A stretch of 64,000 nt of DNA from Pseudomonas hormoni (GCF_018502625.1 NZ_CP075566.1:3892001-3956000); one strand, 5' to 3'; positions 9,026 through 18,305 are shown, counted from the first letter of the stretch. Numbers and translations: made by a program. The notes: generated by a model not told the origin, from the letters alone.

Positions 9026-9058
9026 GGTACAGTGCAGTGTCAGCAAAATCTGTACTGC
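9026..9058. promoter_or_regulatory. Candidate MocR operator repeats
   Basis: GGTACAGT (9026) and CTGTACTGC (9050) form an inverted pair about 100-130 bp upstream of the MocR start, and a further GTGTACGGGGACAGTTG lies nearby. MocR proteins commonly bind spaced repeats in their own promoter. Inference from position and repeat pattern. Confidence 0.3.
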
Positions 9059-9091
9059 TTTTTATGAAGAACGTGTGTCGATTAGCAGGCG

Positions 9092-9127
9092 TAAAAAAAC
9101 CCGGCGCTGACAAGCAGGCCGGGTTTT
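9092..9127 (-). terminator. Intrinsic terminator of the OmpA/DUF4398 operon
   Basis: Read leftward: AAACCCGGC stem, loop, GCCGGGTTT followed by a T run. It lies directly downstream of the OmpA-family gene stop at 9143. Confidence 0.85.
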
Positions 9128-9142
9128 CCAGTGACGCAGCCT

Positions 9143-9955
9143 TTAGCGGGCGGCGCCGAGCTGGCCTTTTTCGTCGGAGAACACAATTTCCACCCGCCGG
9201 TTCTGCGCACGGCCCCGTTCGGAGGCGTTCGCGTCCACCGGGTATTCGTCGCCATACCCTTCGACCTGGATGCGTTTATCGTCGATGCCCAGGTCCATCA
9301 GCACATCCGCCACCGATTGCGCACGGTCACGGGACAACTTGAGGTTTTCCTGCTTGCCGCCGGTGCTGTCGGCGTAGCCTTCGATGCGTACGACGCGCTT
9401 GGGGTTGAGCTGCAGGAACTGCACGATCTTCAACACCACGCGGTTCGCCGAGTTTTTCAACTCCGCTTCGCCGGTATCGAACAGCACGTCGCCCAAGGTC
9501 ATCACCAGGCCACGGTCGGTCTGGGTGGTTGCGAGCGCGACAATCTGTTCTTCGAGCCACTTGCCCTGCTGCTGCACACTGAGCAACTTGGACTCGCGCA
9601 AGGCCAGTTGCAGGCGCTGACGCTCCAGTTCGAGCTTCGCCGCGCGCTCTTCGTTGAGCACCTGATTGGTGTGCTCCCGGGCGATTTCGCTGTAGCGCTG
9701 GCTCAGGTAGGCGTAATGGACCACATCCGAACCGCTGCCCCAGTAACTGGACAGGCGATCGGCGCGGGCCAGGGACTCACCAGCGCGAATCACGTCTTTC
9801 GGCGCGATACGCAGCACGTTGGAATCTTCCTTGACCTTCTGGAAGTCGGCACTGGCGTCTTGCAATGCGGTTTCGCTGTGCTGACCGGCGCAGCCAGACA
9901 GGCTGACGCAACCTGCGAGGATCAATCCGCCGATGGTGCTGGACATGAGGCTCAT
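9143..9955 (-). CDS. OmpA family lipoprotein with N-terminal DUF4398-like region
   Basis: A 270-residue protein with a lipoprotein signal (LSGC, acylated Cys at about 22). A helical Glu/Arg-rich stretch (about 75-135) resembles DUF4398. The C-terminal OmpA peptidoglycan-binding domain (about 150-260) contains VRIEGYADSTGGKQENLKLSRDRA and GRAQNRRVEIVF. Such proteins tether the outer membrane to peptidoglycan. Its start overlaps the stop of the upstream DUF4398 gene by 4 bases (ATGA), indicating translational coupling. Annotations in pseudomonads usually say only OmpA family protein. Confidence 0.9.
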   Translation of the reverse strand: MSLMSSTIGGLILAGCVSLSGCAGQHSETALQDASADFQKVKEDSNVLRIAPKDVIRAGESLARADRLSSYWGSGSDVVHYAYLSQRYSEIAREHTNQVLNEERAAKLELERQRLQLALRESKLLSVQQQGKWLEEQIVALATTQTDRGLVMTLGDVLFDTGEAELKNSANRVVLKIVQFLQLNPKRVVRIEGYADSTGGKQENLKLSRDRAQSVADVLMDLGIDDKRIQVEGYGDEYPVDANASERGRAQNRRVEIVFSDEKGQLGAAR

Positions 9956-10308
9956 TGGGCATCTCCCACTTGCTTGCGCAGACGGGTGATGCGGGTATTG
10001 AGCACGTTCAACTGCTCCTCGCTCTTAAGGGTCAGGACCTTCGCTTCGGCCAGGCGCGCATCCAGCTCGGCCTGTTCGGCCCGCATCCGCGCATGCTTGT
10101 AGGACTGATCCGCCATGTCGCCCTGGGCACGGCTGAACTTGTCTTCGGCCAGTTTCAGCTCCGGCACCTCGTCGGCGGTGGCGCCCACGGCTTTGGCTTG
10201 TATCAGTGCCTGATCGGTCAGGCGTATTTGTTCATTCGGCGCCGGATCGGCTGCACAACCCGCCAGAGCCAGAACGGCCAGGGCAGCGAAAAGAGGTCGA
10301 ATACTCAC
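9952..10308 (-). CDS. DUF4398 lipoprotein
   Basis: A 118-residue lipoprotein (MSIRPLFAALAVLALAGC, lipobox LAGC) whose mature part is a long helical segment (ELKLAEDKFSRAQGDMADQS.. then AELDARLAEAKVLTLKSEEQ) characteristic of DUF4398. The family is found next to OmpA-domain lipoproteins, as here with a 4-base overlap, so the two probably act together in the envelope. Its stop-side neighbour is coupled; upstream, the solute-binding protein gene ends 9 bases before this start, so all three may be one transcript. Confidence 0.88.
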   Translation of the reverse strand: MSIRPLFAALAVLALAGCAADPAPNEQIRLTDQALIQAKAVGATADEVPELKLAEDKFSRAQGDMADQSYKHARMRAEQAELDARLAEAKVLTLKSEEQLNVLNTRITRLRKQVGDAQ

Positions 10309-10317
10309 TAAAAATCC

Positions 10318-11145
10318 CTACTGTTTTGGGGTACTGGCGGCTTGTTGCTGTTGCTGCGCTTTCCAACGCTCGATGTTGCGTTGCAGCACGGCTTCCGTCA
10401 GTCCGGACGCGGGCAATTCTGTCATCTTTTTGGCCAGCTGTCCGCGCAACCACGGATCGTTGCAGGCGGAGTTATGGGAAACCGCGAGGAACAGGCCGGG
10501 TTTATCGACCGGTTGTGGGCGCGCCACCAGATCGTTGGCCATGCTCAGTGTTTGTGCCGCTGCCATGCCGGAGTAGCGTCCCGCGAGGACAAATTCCACT
10601 TCGCCCAAGAGCAATTTCTGAAAGGCCTGGGTCAGGTTTGGTGTACGTACGAGGGTCAATTGCTGCTCGGCGAACGTACCAAATGCCTGGGTTATTCGAG
10701 ACTTTTCCGACAACGCGCCGGGGTGACCGTGGAGGTCTTGTGCTTCGTTGTAGACCAGAGACGAGTCTTTTCGGGTCCAGACCAGGTAATCGTTTTCCAG
10801 CAACGGCGGATGGATGTAATCCAGAGTTTCCAGCTCGCTGACCGTCAACGGCGCATCCGCCAGCATGTCCATGCGCCCGCTGCGCACTTCATCGAGGGCC
10901 TGGGAGCGTTTGCCGGCGTAAAGAATGTCGACTTTGATCCCCAACTCCCCCGCCACTTGCTGCAACAAATCGGCACTGGCGCCGATCAGGTGCTTGGGGT
11001 TTTGCGGATCTTGCCACAGGTACGGCGGCGCGTCCGGGCTGCCGGTGACCACCAGGCGTTCGCACTTGCCCGCGGCAACAGACAGTGTCGGCAATACCGT
11101 CAGGCCCAGCAGCAATGACCAACCGAACACTCGGCGCAAATCCAT
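10318..11145 (-). CDS. Periplasmic solute-binding protein (transporter family 3 type)
   Basis: A 275-residue protein with a signal peptide (MDLRRVFGWSLLLGLTVLPT.., cleavage near VAA) and the family-3 solute-binding fold: PPYLWQDPQNPKHLIGASADLLQQ, then GRMDMLADAPLTVSELE and YIHPPLLENDYLVWTRKD. There are no ABC permease or ATPase genes nearby, and the fold is also used by periplasmic sensors of amino-acid-like ligands. It is probably cotranscribed with the DUF4398/OmpA pair (9-base gap). Ligand unknown. Confidence 0.85.
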   Translation of the reverse strand: MDLRRVFGWSLLLGLTVLPTLSVAAGKCERLVVTGSPDAPPYLWQDPQNPKHLIGASADLLQQVAGELGIKVDILYAGKRSQALDEVRSGRMDMLADAPLTVSELETLDYIHPPLLENDYLVWTRKDSSLVYNEAQDLHGHPGALSEKSRITQAFGTFAEQQLTLVRTPNLTQAFQKLLLGEVEFVLAGRYSGMAAAQTLSMANDLVARPQPVDKPGLFLAVSHNSACNDPWLRGQLAKKMTELPASGLTEAVLQRNIERWKAQQQQQAASTPKQ

Positions 11146-11177
11146 GGCAACACTCTCCCACTCAAATCCGGAACAAA

Positions 11178-11208
11178 AAAAAGCCCGACCAAAAGGTCGG
11201 GCTCTTTA
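11178..11208 (-). terminator. Intrinsic terminator of etfBA
   Basis: Leftward reading gives AGCCCGACC, loop TTTT, GGTCGGGCT and then a run of T, 18 bases past the etfA stop. Confidence 0.92.
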
Positions 11209-11225
11209 TAGGTCAAGCCGCTGGA

Positions 11226-12155
11226 TTAGACCAGCTTCTCGAACTCAGGGATGGCTTCGAACAGGTCTGCCACCAGGCCGTAATCGGCCACCTGGAAGAT
11301 CGGCGCTTCTTCGTCCTTGTTGATCGCAACGATCACTTTGGAGTCTTTCATGCCGGCCAGGTGCTGGATCGCGCCGGAGATACCGACCGCGATGTACAGC
11401 TGTGGAGCAACGATCTTGCCGGTCTGACCGACCTGCATGTCGTTGGGTACGAAACCTGCGTCGACCGCGGCGCGGGAAGCACCGACGGCAGCGCCCAGCT
11501 TGTCGGCCAGGGCGTACAGATGTTTGAAGTTGTCGCCGTTCTGCATGCCGCGACCGCCGGAAACGACGATTTTGGCAGCGGTCAGTTCCGGACGATCGGA
11601 CTTGGCCAGTTCTTCACCAACGAAGCTCGACGTGCCAGCGTTGTGCGCAGCAGCGACCGCTTCAACAGCAGCCGAACCACCTTCAGCAGCCACCGGGTCG
11701 AAACCGGTGGCACGTACGGTGATCACTTTGACCGCAGCGTTCGACTGAACGGTAGCGATGGCGTTGCCGGCGTAGATAGGGCGCTTGAAGGTATCAGCGC
11801 TTTCAACCGAGATGATCTCGGAGATCTGGTCAACGTCCAGCTGAGCGGCAACGCGCGGCAGGATGTTTTTGCCGTTGGAGGTCGCGGCAGCCAGGATGTG
11901 GCTGTAGCCAGCGCCCAGCTCGGCCACCAGCGGCGCTACGTTTTCCGGCAACTGGTGAGCGTAGGAGGCGTTGTCGGCCACCAGCACTTTAGCCACGCCA
12001 GCGATTTTCGCAGCGGCTTCAGCCACGGCGCCAGCGCCCTGACCTGCAACCAGCACGTGGATGTCGCCGCCGATTTTGGCAGCAGCGGCCACGGTGTTCA
12101 GCGTGGCCGGGGCCAGCACTTTGTTGTCGTGTTCAGCGATTACCAAGATAGTCAT
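11226..12155 (-). CDS. etfA: Electron transfer flavoprotein subunit alpha
   Basis: A 309-residue EtfA. The N-terminal ETF fold begins [14 protein letters not shown]. The C-terminal FAD domain carries [14 protein letters not shown] (about 200), then [20 protein letters not shown] and [17 protein letters not shown], which bind FAD. With EtfB it accepts electrons from acyl-CoA and other dehydrogenases and passes them to the membrane ETF-quinone oxidoreductase encoded divergently at 13455. It starts two bases after etfB ends, so the two are cotranscribed and translated together. All expected motifs are present. Confidence 0.97.
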   Translation of the reverse strand: MTILVIAEHDNKVLAPATLNTVAAAAKIGGDIHVLVAGQGAGAVAEAAAKIAGVAKVLVADNASYAHQLPENVAPLVAELGAGYSHILAAATSNGKNILPRVAAQLDVDQISEIISVESADTFKRPIYAGNAIATVQSNAAVKVITVRATGFDPVAAEGGSAAVEAVAAAHNAGTSSFVGEELAKSDRPELTAAKIVVSGGRGMQNGDNFKHLYALADKLGAAVGASRAAVDAGFVPNDMQVGQTGKIVAPQLYIAVGISGAIQHLAGMKDSKVIVAINKDEEAPIFQVADYGLVADLFEAIPEFEKLV

Positions 12156-12157
12156 GA

Positions 12158-12907
12158 TTAGATTACCTTCGCTTCGTTTTTCAGTTTCTCGACCAGTTCA
12201 GCCACCGACTTGACCTTGATACCCGCGCTGCGTGCAGCCGGCGCTTCGACTTTCACGGTCTTGTTGGTGGAGGCGGTGGAAACGCCCAAAGCGTCCGGAG
12301 TCAGCACTTCGAGAGGCTTCTTCTTGGCTTTCATGATGTTTGGCAGGGACGCATAACGCGGCTCGTTCAAACGCAGATCGGTGGTGACAATGGCTGGCAG
12401 TTTCAGGGAAACCGTCTGCGCGCCGCCGTCGATTTCGCGGGTCACGGCAACGCTGTCGCCGGACACTTCAACTTTCGAAGCAAAGGTGCCCTGACCGTAA
12501 CCGCTCAGTGCAGCGAGCATCTGGCCAGTCTGGTTGTTGTCGCTGTCGATGGCTTGTTTGCCAAGGATCACTAGCTGAGGCTGTTCCTTGTCGACAACAG
12601 CTTTCAACAGTTTGGCAACGGCCAGGGAAGTCAGATCTTCAGCGGATTCGACGAGGATGGCGCGGTCGGCACCCAGAGCCAGCGCGGTGCGCAGTTGCTC
12701 TTGAGCGGCGGACGGGCCGACGGAAACGACGACGATTTCAGTCGCAACGCCTTTCTCTTTCAGGCGTACGGCTTCTTCCACGGCGATTTCGCAGAATGGG
12801 TTCATCGACATCTTCACGTTAGCGAGGTCGACGCCGGAATTGTCCGCCTTGACGCGAACCTTGACGTTGTAATCCACAACGCGTTTGACAGCTACAAGAA
12901 CCTTCAT
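12158..12907 (-). CDS. etfB: Electron transfer flavoprotein subunit beta
   Basis: A 249-residue EtfB starting [20 protein letters not shown]. It has the family signature [21 protein letters not shown], the AMP-binding region [17 protein letters not shown] and the recognition-loop segment [20 protein letters not shown] that contacts dehydrogenase partners. It is the first gene of the leftward etfBA operon, with its promoter in the shared intergenic region with etfQO. Confidence 0.97.
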   Translation of the reverse strand: MKVLVAVKRVVDYNVKVRVKADNSGVDLANVKMSMNPFCEIAVEEAVRLKEKGVATEIVVVSVGPSAAQEQLRTALALGADRAILVESAEDLTSLAVAKLLKAVVDKEQPQLVILGKQAIDSDNNQTGQMLAALSGYGQGTFASKVEVSGDSVAVTREIDGGAQTVSLKLPAIVTTDLRLNEPRYASLPNIMKAKKKPLEVLTPDALGVSTASTNKTVKVEAPAARSAGIKVKSVAELVEKLKNEAKVI

Positions 12908-12977
12908 GGATTCCTCGTTACTCTCCGGTGAAAAGAAAGTCGCCTAGGCGAACCTGGCGGTTGATGCTCATCGGGCG

Positions 12978-13155
12978 CAAGGGCACCTCTAAAAACGCCG
13001 GCATACGTATCAAGTGACCATCGCTCATGAGATTGATGACCGTTCGTCAGTGGTGACCAACAAGTCATTCAATATCGCGGCGTGTAAACTGCGCGCCAAC
13101 ACTGCGCCGCGCATCACCTTGTACTGCCATCGCCCTGTCTTTAGAGGTGCTCTTG
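12978..13155. repeat. Distant inverted repeat in the etf intergenic region
   Basis: CAAGGGCACCTCTAAA at 12978-12993 is matched in opposite orientation by TTTAGAGGTGCTCTTG at 13140-13155 (15 of 16 positions). The arms flank the leader and promoter region of etfB. No gene is evident between 12908 and 13454. Confidence 0.6.
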
Positions 13156-13191
13156 AAACCAACAGTCAGCCTACGGCGAGCGCAAAACCGA

Positions 13192-13229
13192 CCGTATCTT
13201 GACCGGAACGCCTATTCCGGTCAATACGG
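13192..13229. repeat. Strong hairpin-forming inverted repeat
   Basis: TTGACCGGAA and TTCCGGTCAA pair perfectly around a 6-base loop, and the pairing extends through CCGTA/TACGG. It lies between the divergent etfB and etfQO promoters; no T run follows, so a terminator role is unlikely. Confidence 0.6.
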
Positions 13230-13284
13230 CAAAATAGCCGTTCATAAGCCGCGTGACTTTGATTTCTCTGGCTTTGAGCCAATT

Positions 13285-13298
13285 CAAACAAACGTTTG
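13285..13298. promoter_or_regulatory. PsrA-type operator (CAAAC-N4-GTTTG)
   Basis: CAAACAAACGTTTG exactly fits the known PsrA box (G/C)AAAC-N2-4-GTTT(G/C). PsrA is a TetR-type, fatty-acid-responsive regulator in Pseudomonas, and I recall the etf genes being among its targets. The box lies 157 bp upstream of etfQO and about 380 bp upstream of etfB, so the nearer target is etfQO. Confidence 0.65.
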
Positions 13299-13454
13299 TA
13301 TTGGACGCTAGGAGTGGTGTAGATATAATGCGCCACCCAGAGAGAAAGGTGGTTCATCGATTGTCCTCTTCCCCGCTTGCGCAGGGATTCATGGATGCGA
13401 CACCAAACCTCCAATTAGAAAAAAAACTGTTGAGCCTTGAGTAGGAGATAACCT

Positions 13455-15119
13455 GTGGAACGCGAATACATGGAATTCGACGTGGTCATCGTCGGTGCCG
13501 GCCCCGCTGGTCTTTCCGCCGCCTGCCGCTTGAAGCAGAAGGCTGCTGAAGCCGGTAAGGAAATCAGCGTCTGCGTGGTCGAAAAAGGCTCCGAAGTCGG
13601 TGCTCACATCCTGTCTGGTGCCGTGTTCGAACCACGCGCCCTGAACGAATTGTTCCCGGACTGGAAAGAACTCGGCGCCCCGCTGAACACGCCGGTGACG
13701 CGTGACGACATCTTCGTTCTCAAGAACGCCGACAGCGCGCAGAAAATCCCTGACCTCTTTGTGCCCAAGACCATGCACAACGAAGGCAACTACATCATCT
13801 CCCTGGGCAACCTGTGCCGCTGGCTGGCTCAGCAGGCCGAAAACCTGGGCGTGGAAATCTACCCTGGCTTCGCCGCCCAGGAAGCACTGTTCGACGAGAA
13901 CGGCGTGGTTCGCGGGATCATCACCGGCGACCTCGGCGTTGACCGCGAAGGCCATCCGAAAGAAGGCCTGTACACCCCTGGCATGGAACTGCGTGGCAAA
14001 TACACGCTGTTCGCTGAAGGCTGCCGTGGCCACATCGGCAAGCAGTTGATCAAGCGCTTCAACCTCGACAGCGAAGCCGACGCCCAGCACTACGGCATCG
14101 GCCTGAAAGAAATCTGGGAAATCGACCCGGCCAAGCATCAGCCAGGCCTGGTGGTCCACACCGCCGGCTGGCCGCTGGACATCATGGGCACCGAGAACAC
14201 CGGCGGCTCCTTCCTCTATCACCTGGAAAACAACCAGGTGGTGGTTGGTCTGATCGTCGACCTTTCCTACAGCAACACCTACCTGTCGCCGTTCGACGAG
14301 TTTCAGCGCCTCAAGCATCACCCGGTGCTCAAGCAGTACCTGGAAGGCGGCAAGCGCATCAGCTACGGCGCCCGCGCCATCTGCAAAGGCGGCCTGAATT
14401 CGCTGCCGAAAATGGTCTTCAAGGGCGGCGCGCTGATCGGTTGCGACCTCGGCACCCTGAACTTCGCCAAGATCAAAGGCAGCCACACCGCAATGAAGTC
14501 CGGCATGCTCGCCGCTGAATCCGTGGCCGAGGCGCTGTTCGCCGAGAAGGACGGCACCGAAGAGCTGACCACTTACGTCGACGCGTTCAAGAAGAGCTGG
14601 CTCTACGACGAGCTGTTCGCCAGCCGCAACTTCGGCCCGGCGATCCACAAGTTCGGCGCGATCGTCGGCGGCGGTTTCAACTGGCTGGACCAGAACATCT
14701 TCGGCGGCAAACTGCCGTTCACCCTGCACGACACCAAGCCGGACTACGCGTGCCTGAAGCTGGCGGCCGACTGCAAGAAGATCGACTACCCGAAACCAGA
14801 CGGCAAGATCAGTTTCGACAAGCTCAGCTCGGTGTTCATCTCCGGTACCAACCATGAAGAAGAGCAGCCTTGCCACCTGAAGCTGACCGACCCGAGCATC
14901 CCGATCGCCAAGAACCTGCCGATGTACGATGAACCTGCCCAGCGCTACTGCCCGGCCGGCGTGTACGAAGTGGTGACCAAGGAAGACGGCGAGAAGCGCT
15001 TCCAGATCAACGCCCAGAACTGCGTTCACTGCAAGACCTGCGACATCAAGGACCCTGCACAGAACATTACCTGGGTGGCGCCTGAAGGTGCCGGCGGGCC
15101 GACTTACCCGAACATGTAA
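13455..15119 (+). CDS. Electron transfer flavoprotein-ubiquinone oxidoreductase
   Basis: A 554-residue membrane-associated flavoprotein. The FAD motif VVIVGAGPAGLSAACRL is at residues 9-25, and a mid-protein ubiquinone-binding region and a C-terminal ferredoxin-like 4Fe-4S domain (NCVHCKTCDIKDPAQNITW) follow. It oxidises reduced EtfAB and reduces ubiquinone, linking fatty-acid and amino-acid oxidation to respiration. GTG at 13455 is chosen over ATG at 13470 because TAGGAGAT is correctly spaced before it. It is divergent from etfBA and followed by a terminator. Full length, with no defects seen. Confidence 0.96.
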   Translation: MEREYMEFDVVIVGAGPAGLSAACRLKQKAAEAGKEISVCVVEKGSEVGAHILSGAVFEPRALNELFPDWKELGAPLNTPVTRDDIFVLKNADSAQKIPDLFVPKTMHNEGNYIISLGNLCRWLAQQAENLGVEIYPGFAAQEALFDENGVVRGIITGDLGVDREGHPKEGLYTPGMELRGKYTLFAEGCRGHIGKQLIKRFNLDSEADAQHYGIGLKEIWEIDPAKHQPGLVVHTAGWPLDIMGTENTGGSFLYHLENNQVVVGLIVDLSYSNTYLSPFDEFQRLKHHPVLKQYLEGGKRISYGARAICKGGLNSLPKMVFKGGALIGCDLGTLNFAKIKGSHTAMKSGMLAAESVAEALFAEKDGTEELTTYVDAFKKSWLYDELFASRNFGPAIHKFGAIVGGGFNWLDQNIFGGKLPFTLHDTKPDYACLKLAADCKKIDYPKPDGKISFDKLSSVFISGTNHEEEQPCHLKLTDPSIPIAKNLPMYDEPAQRYCPAGVYEVVTKEDGEKRFQINAQNCVHCKTCDIKDPAQNITWVAPEGAGGPTYPNM

Positions 15120-15136
15120 GTTGAATCGCTGATCAC

Positions 15137-15166
15137 AAAGGCTCCCGAAATGGGGGCCTTTTTGTT
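15137..15166 (+). terminator. Intrinsic terminator of the ETF-quinone oxidoreductase gene
   Basis: AAAGGCTCCC, loop GAAA, then GGGGGCCTTTTT, 18 bases after the stop codon. Confidence 0.88.
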
Positions 15167-15199
15167 GCCCGCAATTTATACAACAACACCGCCCCCACC

Positions 15200-15291
15200 T
15201 GTAGGAGCCGAGCTTGCTCGCGAAAGCGGTGTGTCATCCAGCATTGATCTCGCCTGACACACCGCTTTCGCGAGCAAGCTCGGCTCCTACA
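15200..15291. repeat. REP inverted pair (GTAGGAGC type)
   Basis: TGTAGGAGCCGAGCTTGCTC continuing to GCGAAAGCGGTGTG is mirrored by its complement ending GGCTCCTACA. It sits between the etf gene and the convergent AraC gene. Confidence 0.88.
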
Positions 15292-15307
15292 AGGGATTCG
15301 CGGTGTA

Positions 15308-16198
15308 TCAGGCTGCGCGTTCATCGCCCGGATTGCGCTCAAAGTACCGCTTGTACTCCCGACTGAACTGCGACGTGCTCTGATACCCGACCCGATGCGC
15401 CACCTGCGCCACGCCCAATCCCTCGCCCAGCAATAACTGCTGGGCCCTGAGCAAACGCAAACGCTTCAAGTACTGCACCGGCGACAATAAGGTGCTGCGT
15501 TTGAAATGCTCATGAAAGGTCGACGCACTCATGTTCGCGCAACTGGCCAAGGTCTCGACGTTCAAGGGTTCGGTGTAATGCGCATGCAGATGGCTGAGCG
15601 ACGCCGCGATCCGGGCGAACTGCCCCTGTTGCTCGACCAGCGCCCGCAGCACATCTGCTTGCGGCCCGCGCAAGGCGACGAACAACAACTCGCGCAATCG
15701 CGCCTGCCCCATAACCTGGCATTCCAGCGGATCGTGCAGGCAACGCAGCAGCCGTTCAACACAACCACGCATCGCATCGTCAAGCACCGCCGAGGTCATG
15801 GACTCTGGCGTTTGCGCCGCAATACTACGCCCCGGCGCCAGCCCCATGGCCAAGACCAACTCACCGAGCAACACACGGTCAATGGCGATGGAAACGCCCA
15901 GCATCGGGCCATCGGGCGCTGAAAACGTCTCGCATTCGAAGGGCACTGGCAATGCCTGAATCAAATAATGCCCGGCGCCGTACTCCAGCGTACGCGGCCC
16001 CAGATACGCCAGTTTGCTTCCCTGGGCGATGATGACAAGACTCGGCTCGTAAATCTGCGGGCCGCGAGCCACATCACAACTGGCCCGCAAAACCTGCACA
16101 CCCGGCAACGCCGTGGGAGCGAAACCATCGCGATTAGTCAAAGGCTGAATCAGCGAAACCAGCGCGGCATTGGCATCGAGATGACGGGTCAACAACAT
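15308..16198 (-). CDS. AraC family transcriptional regulator
   Basis: A 296-residue protein with an N-terminal cupin-like AraC_N domain (YEPSLVIIAQGSKLAYLGPRT) and C-terminal double HTH (about 195-290: LNVETLASCANMSASTFHEH, then GVAQVAHRVGYQSTSQFSRE). This AraC_N architecture is common in regulators of adjacent, divergently transcribed oxidoreductases. The zinc alcohol dehydrogenase at 16389 is divergent with a 190-bp spacer, so it is the likely target. Inducer unknown. Confidence 0.9.
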   Translation of the reverse strand: MLLTRHLDANAALVSLIQPLTNRDGFAPTALPGVQVLRASCDVARGPQIYEPSLVIIAQGSKLAYLGPRTLEYGAGHYLIQALPVPFECETFSAPDGPMLGVSIAIDRVLLGELVLAMGLAPGRSIAAQTPESMTSAVLDDAMRGCVERLLRCLHDPLECQVMGQARLRELLFVALRGPQADVLRALVEQQGQFARIAASLSHLHAHYTEPLNVETLASCANMSASTFHEHFKRSTLLSPVQYLKRLRLLRAQQLLLGEGLGVAQVAHRVGYQSTSQFSREYKRYFERNPGDERAA

Positions 16199-16388
16199 GG
16201 GAGCTCTTCACAAAAAAGTCGCGGAAAAAGGGATGAAAGCATCATCGCAGGTCTGATCGTCCATTTGACCAAACGAACGCTGATGCCGGAGGAATAGGCA
16301 TGACACCCGGAGGAATCGCCATGGCCGGTGACCGGCGCGGCGCCCAGAATGCGCCACCTCACCTGTCACTGCTTTTGCGAGGTTCACC

Positions 16389-17441
16389 ATGTACACCGCC
16401 ATCGGATACGCCGCCCAGTCGGCCACCACTCCCCTCGCCCCCATGAAATTCGAACGCCGCAGCCCTCGGGCCGACGACGTGGCGATCGATATTCTCTACT
16501 GCGGCGTCTGCCATTCCGACATCCACCAGGCCCGCAACGAGTGGGGCATTGCCGTTTATCCGTTGATGCCCGGCCACGAGATCGTAGGCAAAGTGACCGC
16601 CGTCGGTGCGAATGTCACCCAGTATAAAGTCGGCGATCTGGTCGGCGTCGGCTGCATGGTCGATTCCTGCCGCAGCTGCGAAGCCTGCCAGGCCAACCTC
16701 GAGCAATATTGTCTCGAAGGTCCGACCATGACTTATGCCACACCGGACCGCGTGGATGGCAGCAACACCATGGGCGGTTACTCCGACAGCATCGTCGTCA
16801 GTGAACACTTCGTCGTGCGCATCCCGGCAAAACTCGACCTCGCCAGCGCCGCGCCGATCCTCTGCGCCGGCATCACCACCTACTCGCCGCTCAAGCACTA
16901 CGGCGTGAAGGCGGGCGACAAGGTCGGGATTCTCGGCATGGGTGGCCTCGGCCACATGGGCATCAAGTTCGCCAAGGCGATGGGCGCGGAAGTCACTCTG
17001 TTCACTCGCTCGGCGAGCAAGGCTGAAGAAGGACGTCGTCAGGGCGCGGACCACGTGATCGTGTCCACCGACGCCGAGCAGATGAAGGCAGCAGCAGGCC
17101 ATTTCGACTTCCTGCTGGACACCATTCCGGTACAGCACGACCTCAATCCCTACCTTGATACCCTACGTTTCGACGGCGTGCACATTCTCGTGGGTTTGAT
17201 TGAACCGATTGATCCACCGGTCCACGCGGCCAAACTGGTGTTGGGCCGTCGCGTACTGGCCGGCTCGCTGATCGGCGGCATCGCCGAAACCCAGGAAGTG
17301 CTGGATTTCTGCGCCGAGCACAACATCACCTGCGACATCGAAATGCTCGACATCCGTCAGATCAACGAGGCTTACGCCCGCATGATCGCCGGTGACGTGA
17401 AATACCGTTTCGTCATCGACATGGCGACGCTGAAAGTCTGA
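16389..17441 (+). CDS. Zinc-dependent NAD(P) alcohol dehydrogenase (YahK/CAD type)
   Basis: A 350-residue medium-chain dehydrogenase. The catalytic zinc ligands are Cys-41 (CGVCHSDIH) and His-63/Glu-64 (PGHEIVG), with a third cysteine expected near 160 (LCAGITTYSPL). Structural zinc is bound by Cys-94, 97, 100 and 108. The Rossmann motif GILGMGGLGHMGIKFAKAMG is at about 178-197. YahK-like enzymes prefer NADPH and reduce broad aldehydes to alcohols. It is divergent from an AraC regulator, which probably controls it. The TGA abuts the stop of the convergent IclR gene with no spare base. Confidence 0.93.
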   Translation: MYTAIGYAAQSATTPLAPMKFERRSPRADDVAIDILYCGVCHSDIHQARNEWGIAVYPLMPGHEIVGKVTAVGANVTQYKVGDLVGVGCMVDSCRSCEACQANLEQYCLEGPTMTYATPDRVDGSNTMGGYSDSIVVSEHFVVRIPAKLDLASAAPILCAGITTYSPLKHYGVKAGDKVGILGMGGLGHMGIKFAKAMGAEVTLFTRSASKAEEGRRQGADHVIVSTDAEQMKAAAGHFDFLLDTIPVQHDLNPYLDTLRFDGVHILVGLIEPIDPPVHAAKLVLGRRVLAGSLIGGIAETQEVLDFCAEHNITCDIEMLDIRQINEAYARMIAGDVKYRFVIDMATLKV

Positions 17442-18245
17442 TCAGACCTTAGCGCCAAGCTCCGCCGAGAGCCGGGCCGTGACCCCTTTGATCAGGGGAA
17501 TCAGCTCGGCCATTTTTTCCAGCGGCATGTACGGCACGGTGCTGGCGATGCTGATGCCAGCAACGATGCGCTTGCTGGCATCACGAATCGGTGCCGCCAC
17601 GCAGCGGATCGACGGTTCGTTGTCTTCCAGATCGAAGGCGTAACCGCCCGCCACGTACTCGACCATGCGCTGTTGAAACTGCTCCCAGGATTGCTCCGGG
17701 TGCTGCGGCCAGAACTGATTTTTCCCACCCGCCGGCAAGCTGACTTCGTACAGTCGTTGCCATTCTTCCTGCGTGTCATCCAGCATCAGCGCCTTGCCGA
17801 TCCCGGTGCGCGCCAACGGCATGCGATGGCCGACCCGCGAGCGCATTTCCGGACCATTGCGTCCTGGATTCTTGTGCAGGTACAGCACCTCGTCGCCCTC
17901 GCGAATCGCCAAGTGAATGGTGTCGCCGGTCAACGCCGACAACTCATCCAGATACGGCCCGGCCAGGGTCACCAGCGGCAATTCTTCACGCGCCTGAAAG
18001 CCCAACTCGATCAGCTTCGGCCCCAACAGATACCCGACTTGCGGCACCACGCGCAGATAACGCTCGTCCACCAGGCAACTGGCCAGACGATGGGTGGTGC
18101 TGCGCGTCGTGCCGATCAGCCGGGCGATTTCCTTGAGATCGCGGGCGCCACTGGCCACGGCCTGAACCACACCCAGACCGCGAAGCAGTGTCTGGGTGCC
18201 GGTCGGCGCAGCGTCCTTGGCGATTTTTGGGGCGTCTTCCTGCAT
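17442..18245 (-). CDS. IclR family transcriptional regulator
   Basis: A 267-residue protein with an N-terminal winged helix (about 18-80: LLRGLGVVQAVASGARDLKE, IARLIGTTRSTTHRLASCLV) and a C-terminal GAF-like effector domain (DTIHLAIREGDEVLYLHKNP..). It lies 60 bp downstream of the galactonate transporter gene on the same strand, so it may be the last gene of the dgo operon and a sensor of a sugar acid or KDGal. Many IclR regulators of sugar-acid catabolism are arranged this way. It is a candidate for binding the TCCCA-N5-TGGGA operator at 22955 and 35317; this is inference. Confidence 0.9.
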   Translation of the reverse strand: MQEDAPKIAKDAAPTGTQTLLRGLGVVQAVASGARDLKEIARLIGTTRSTTHRLASCLVDERYLRVVPQVGYLLGPKLIELGFQAREELPLVTLAGPYLDELSALTGDTIHLAIREGDEVLYLHKNPGRNGPEMRSRVGHRMPLARTGIGKALMLDDTQEEWQRLYEVSLPAGGKNQFWPQHPEQSWEQFQQRMVEYVAGGYAFDLEDNEPSIRCVAAPIRDASKRIVAGISIASTVPYMPLEKMAELIPLIKGVTARLSAELGAKV

Positions 18246-18305
18246 ATCCAGCCTTTACCGTTGAGCGAGGGAACGGGCGGCATTATGGTCGCCCGACGGC
18301 TGCGA

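Noticed and set aside
13389..15029. A 546-codon open frame on the minus strand
   Set aside because: It is antisense to the full ETF-quinone oxidoreductase gene, whose FAD and Fe-S motifs are intact; long antisense frames are expected from GC-rich codon bias, and the product shows no family motif.
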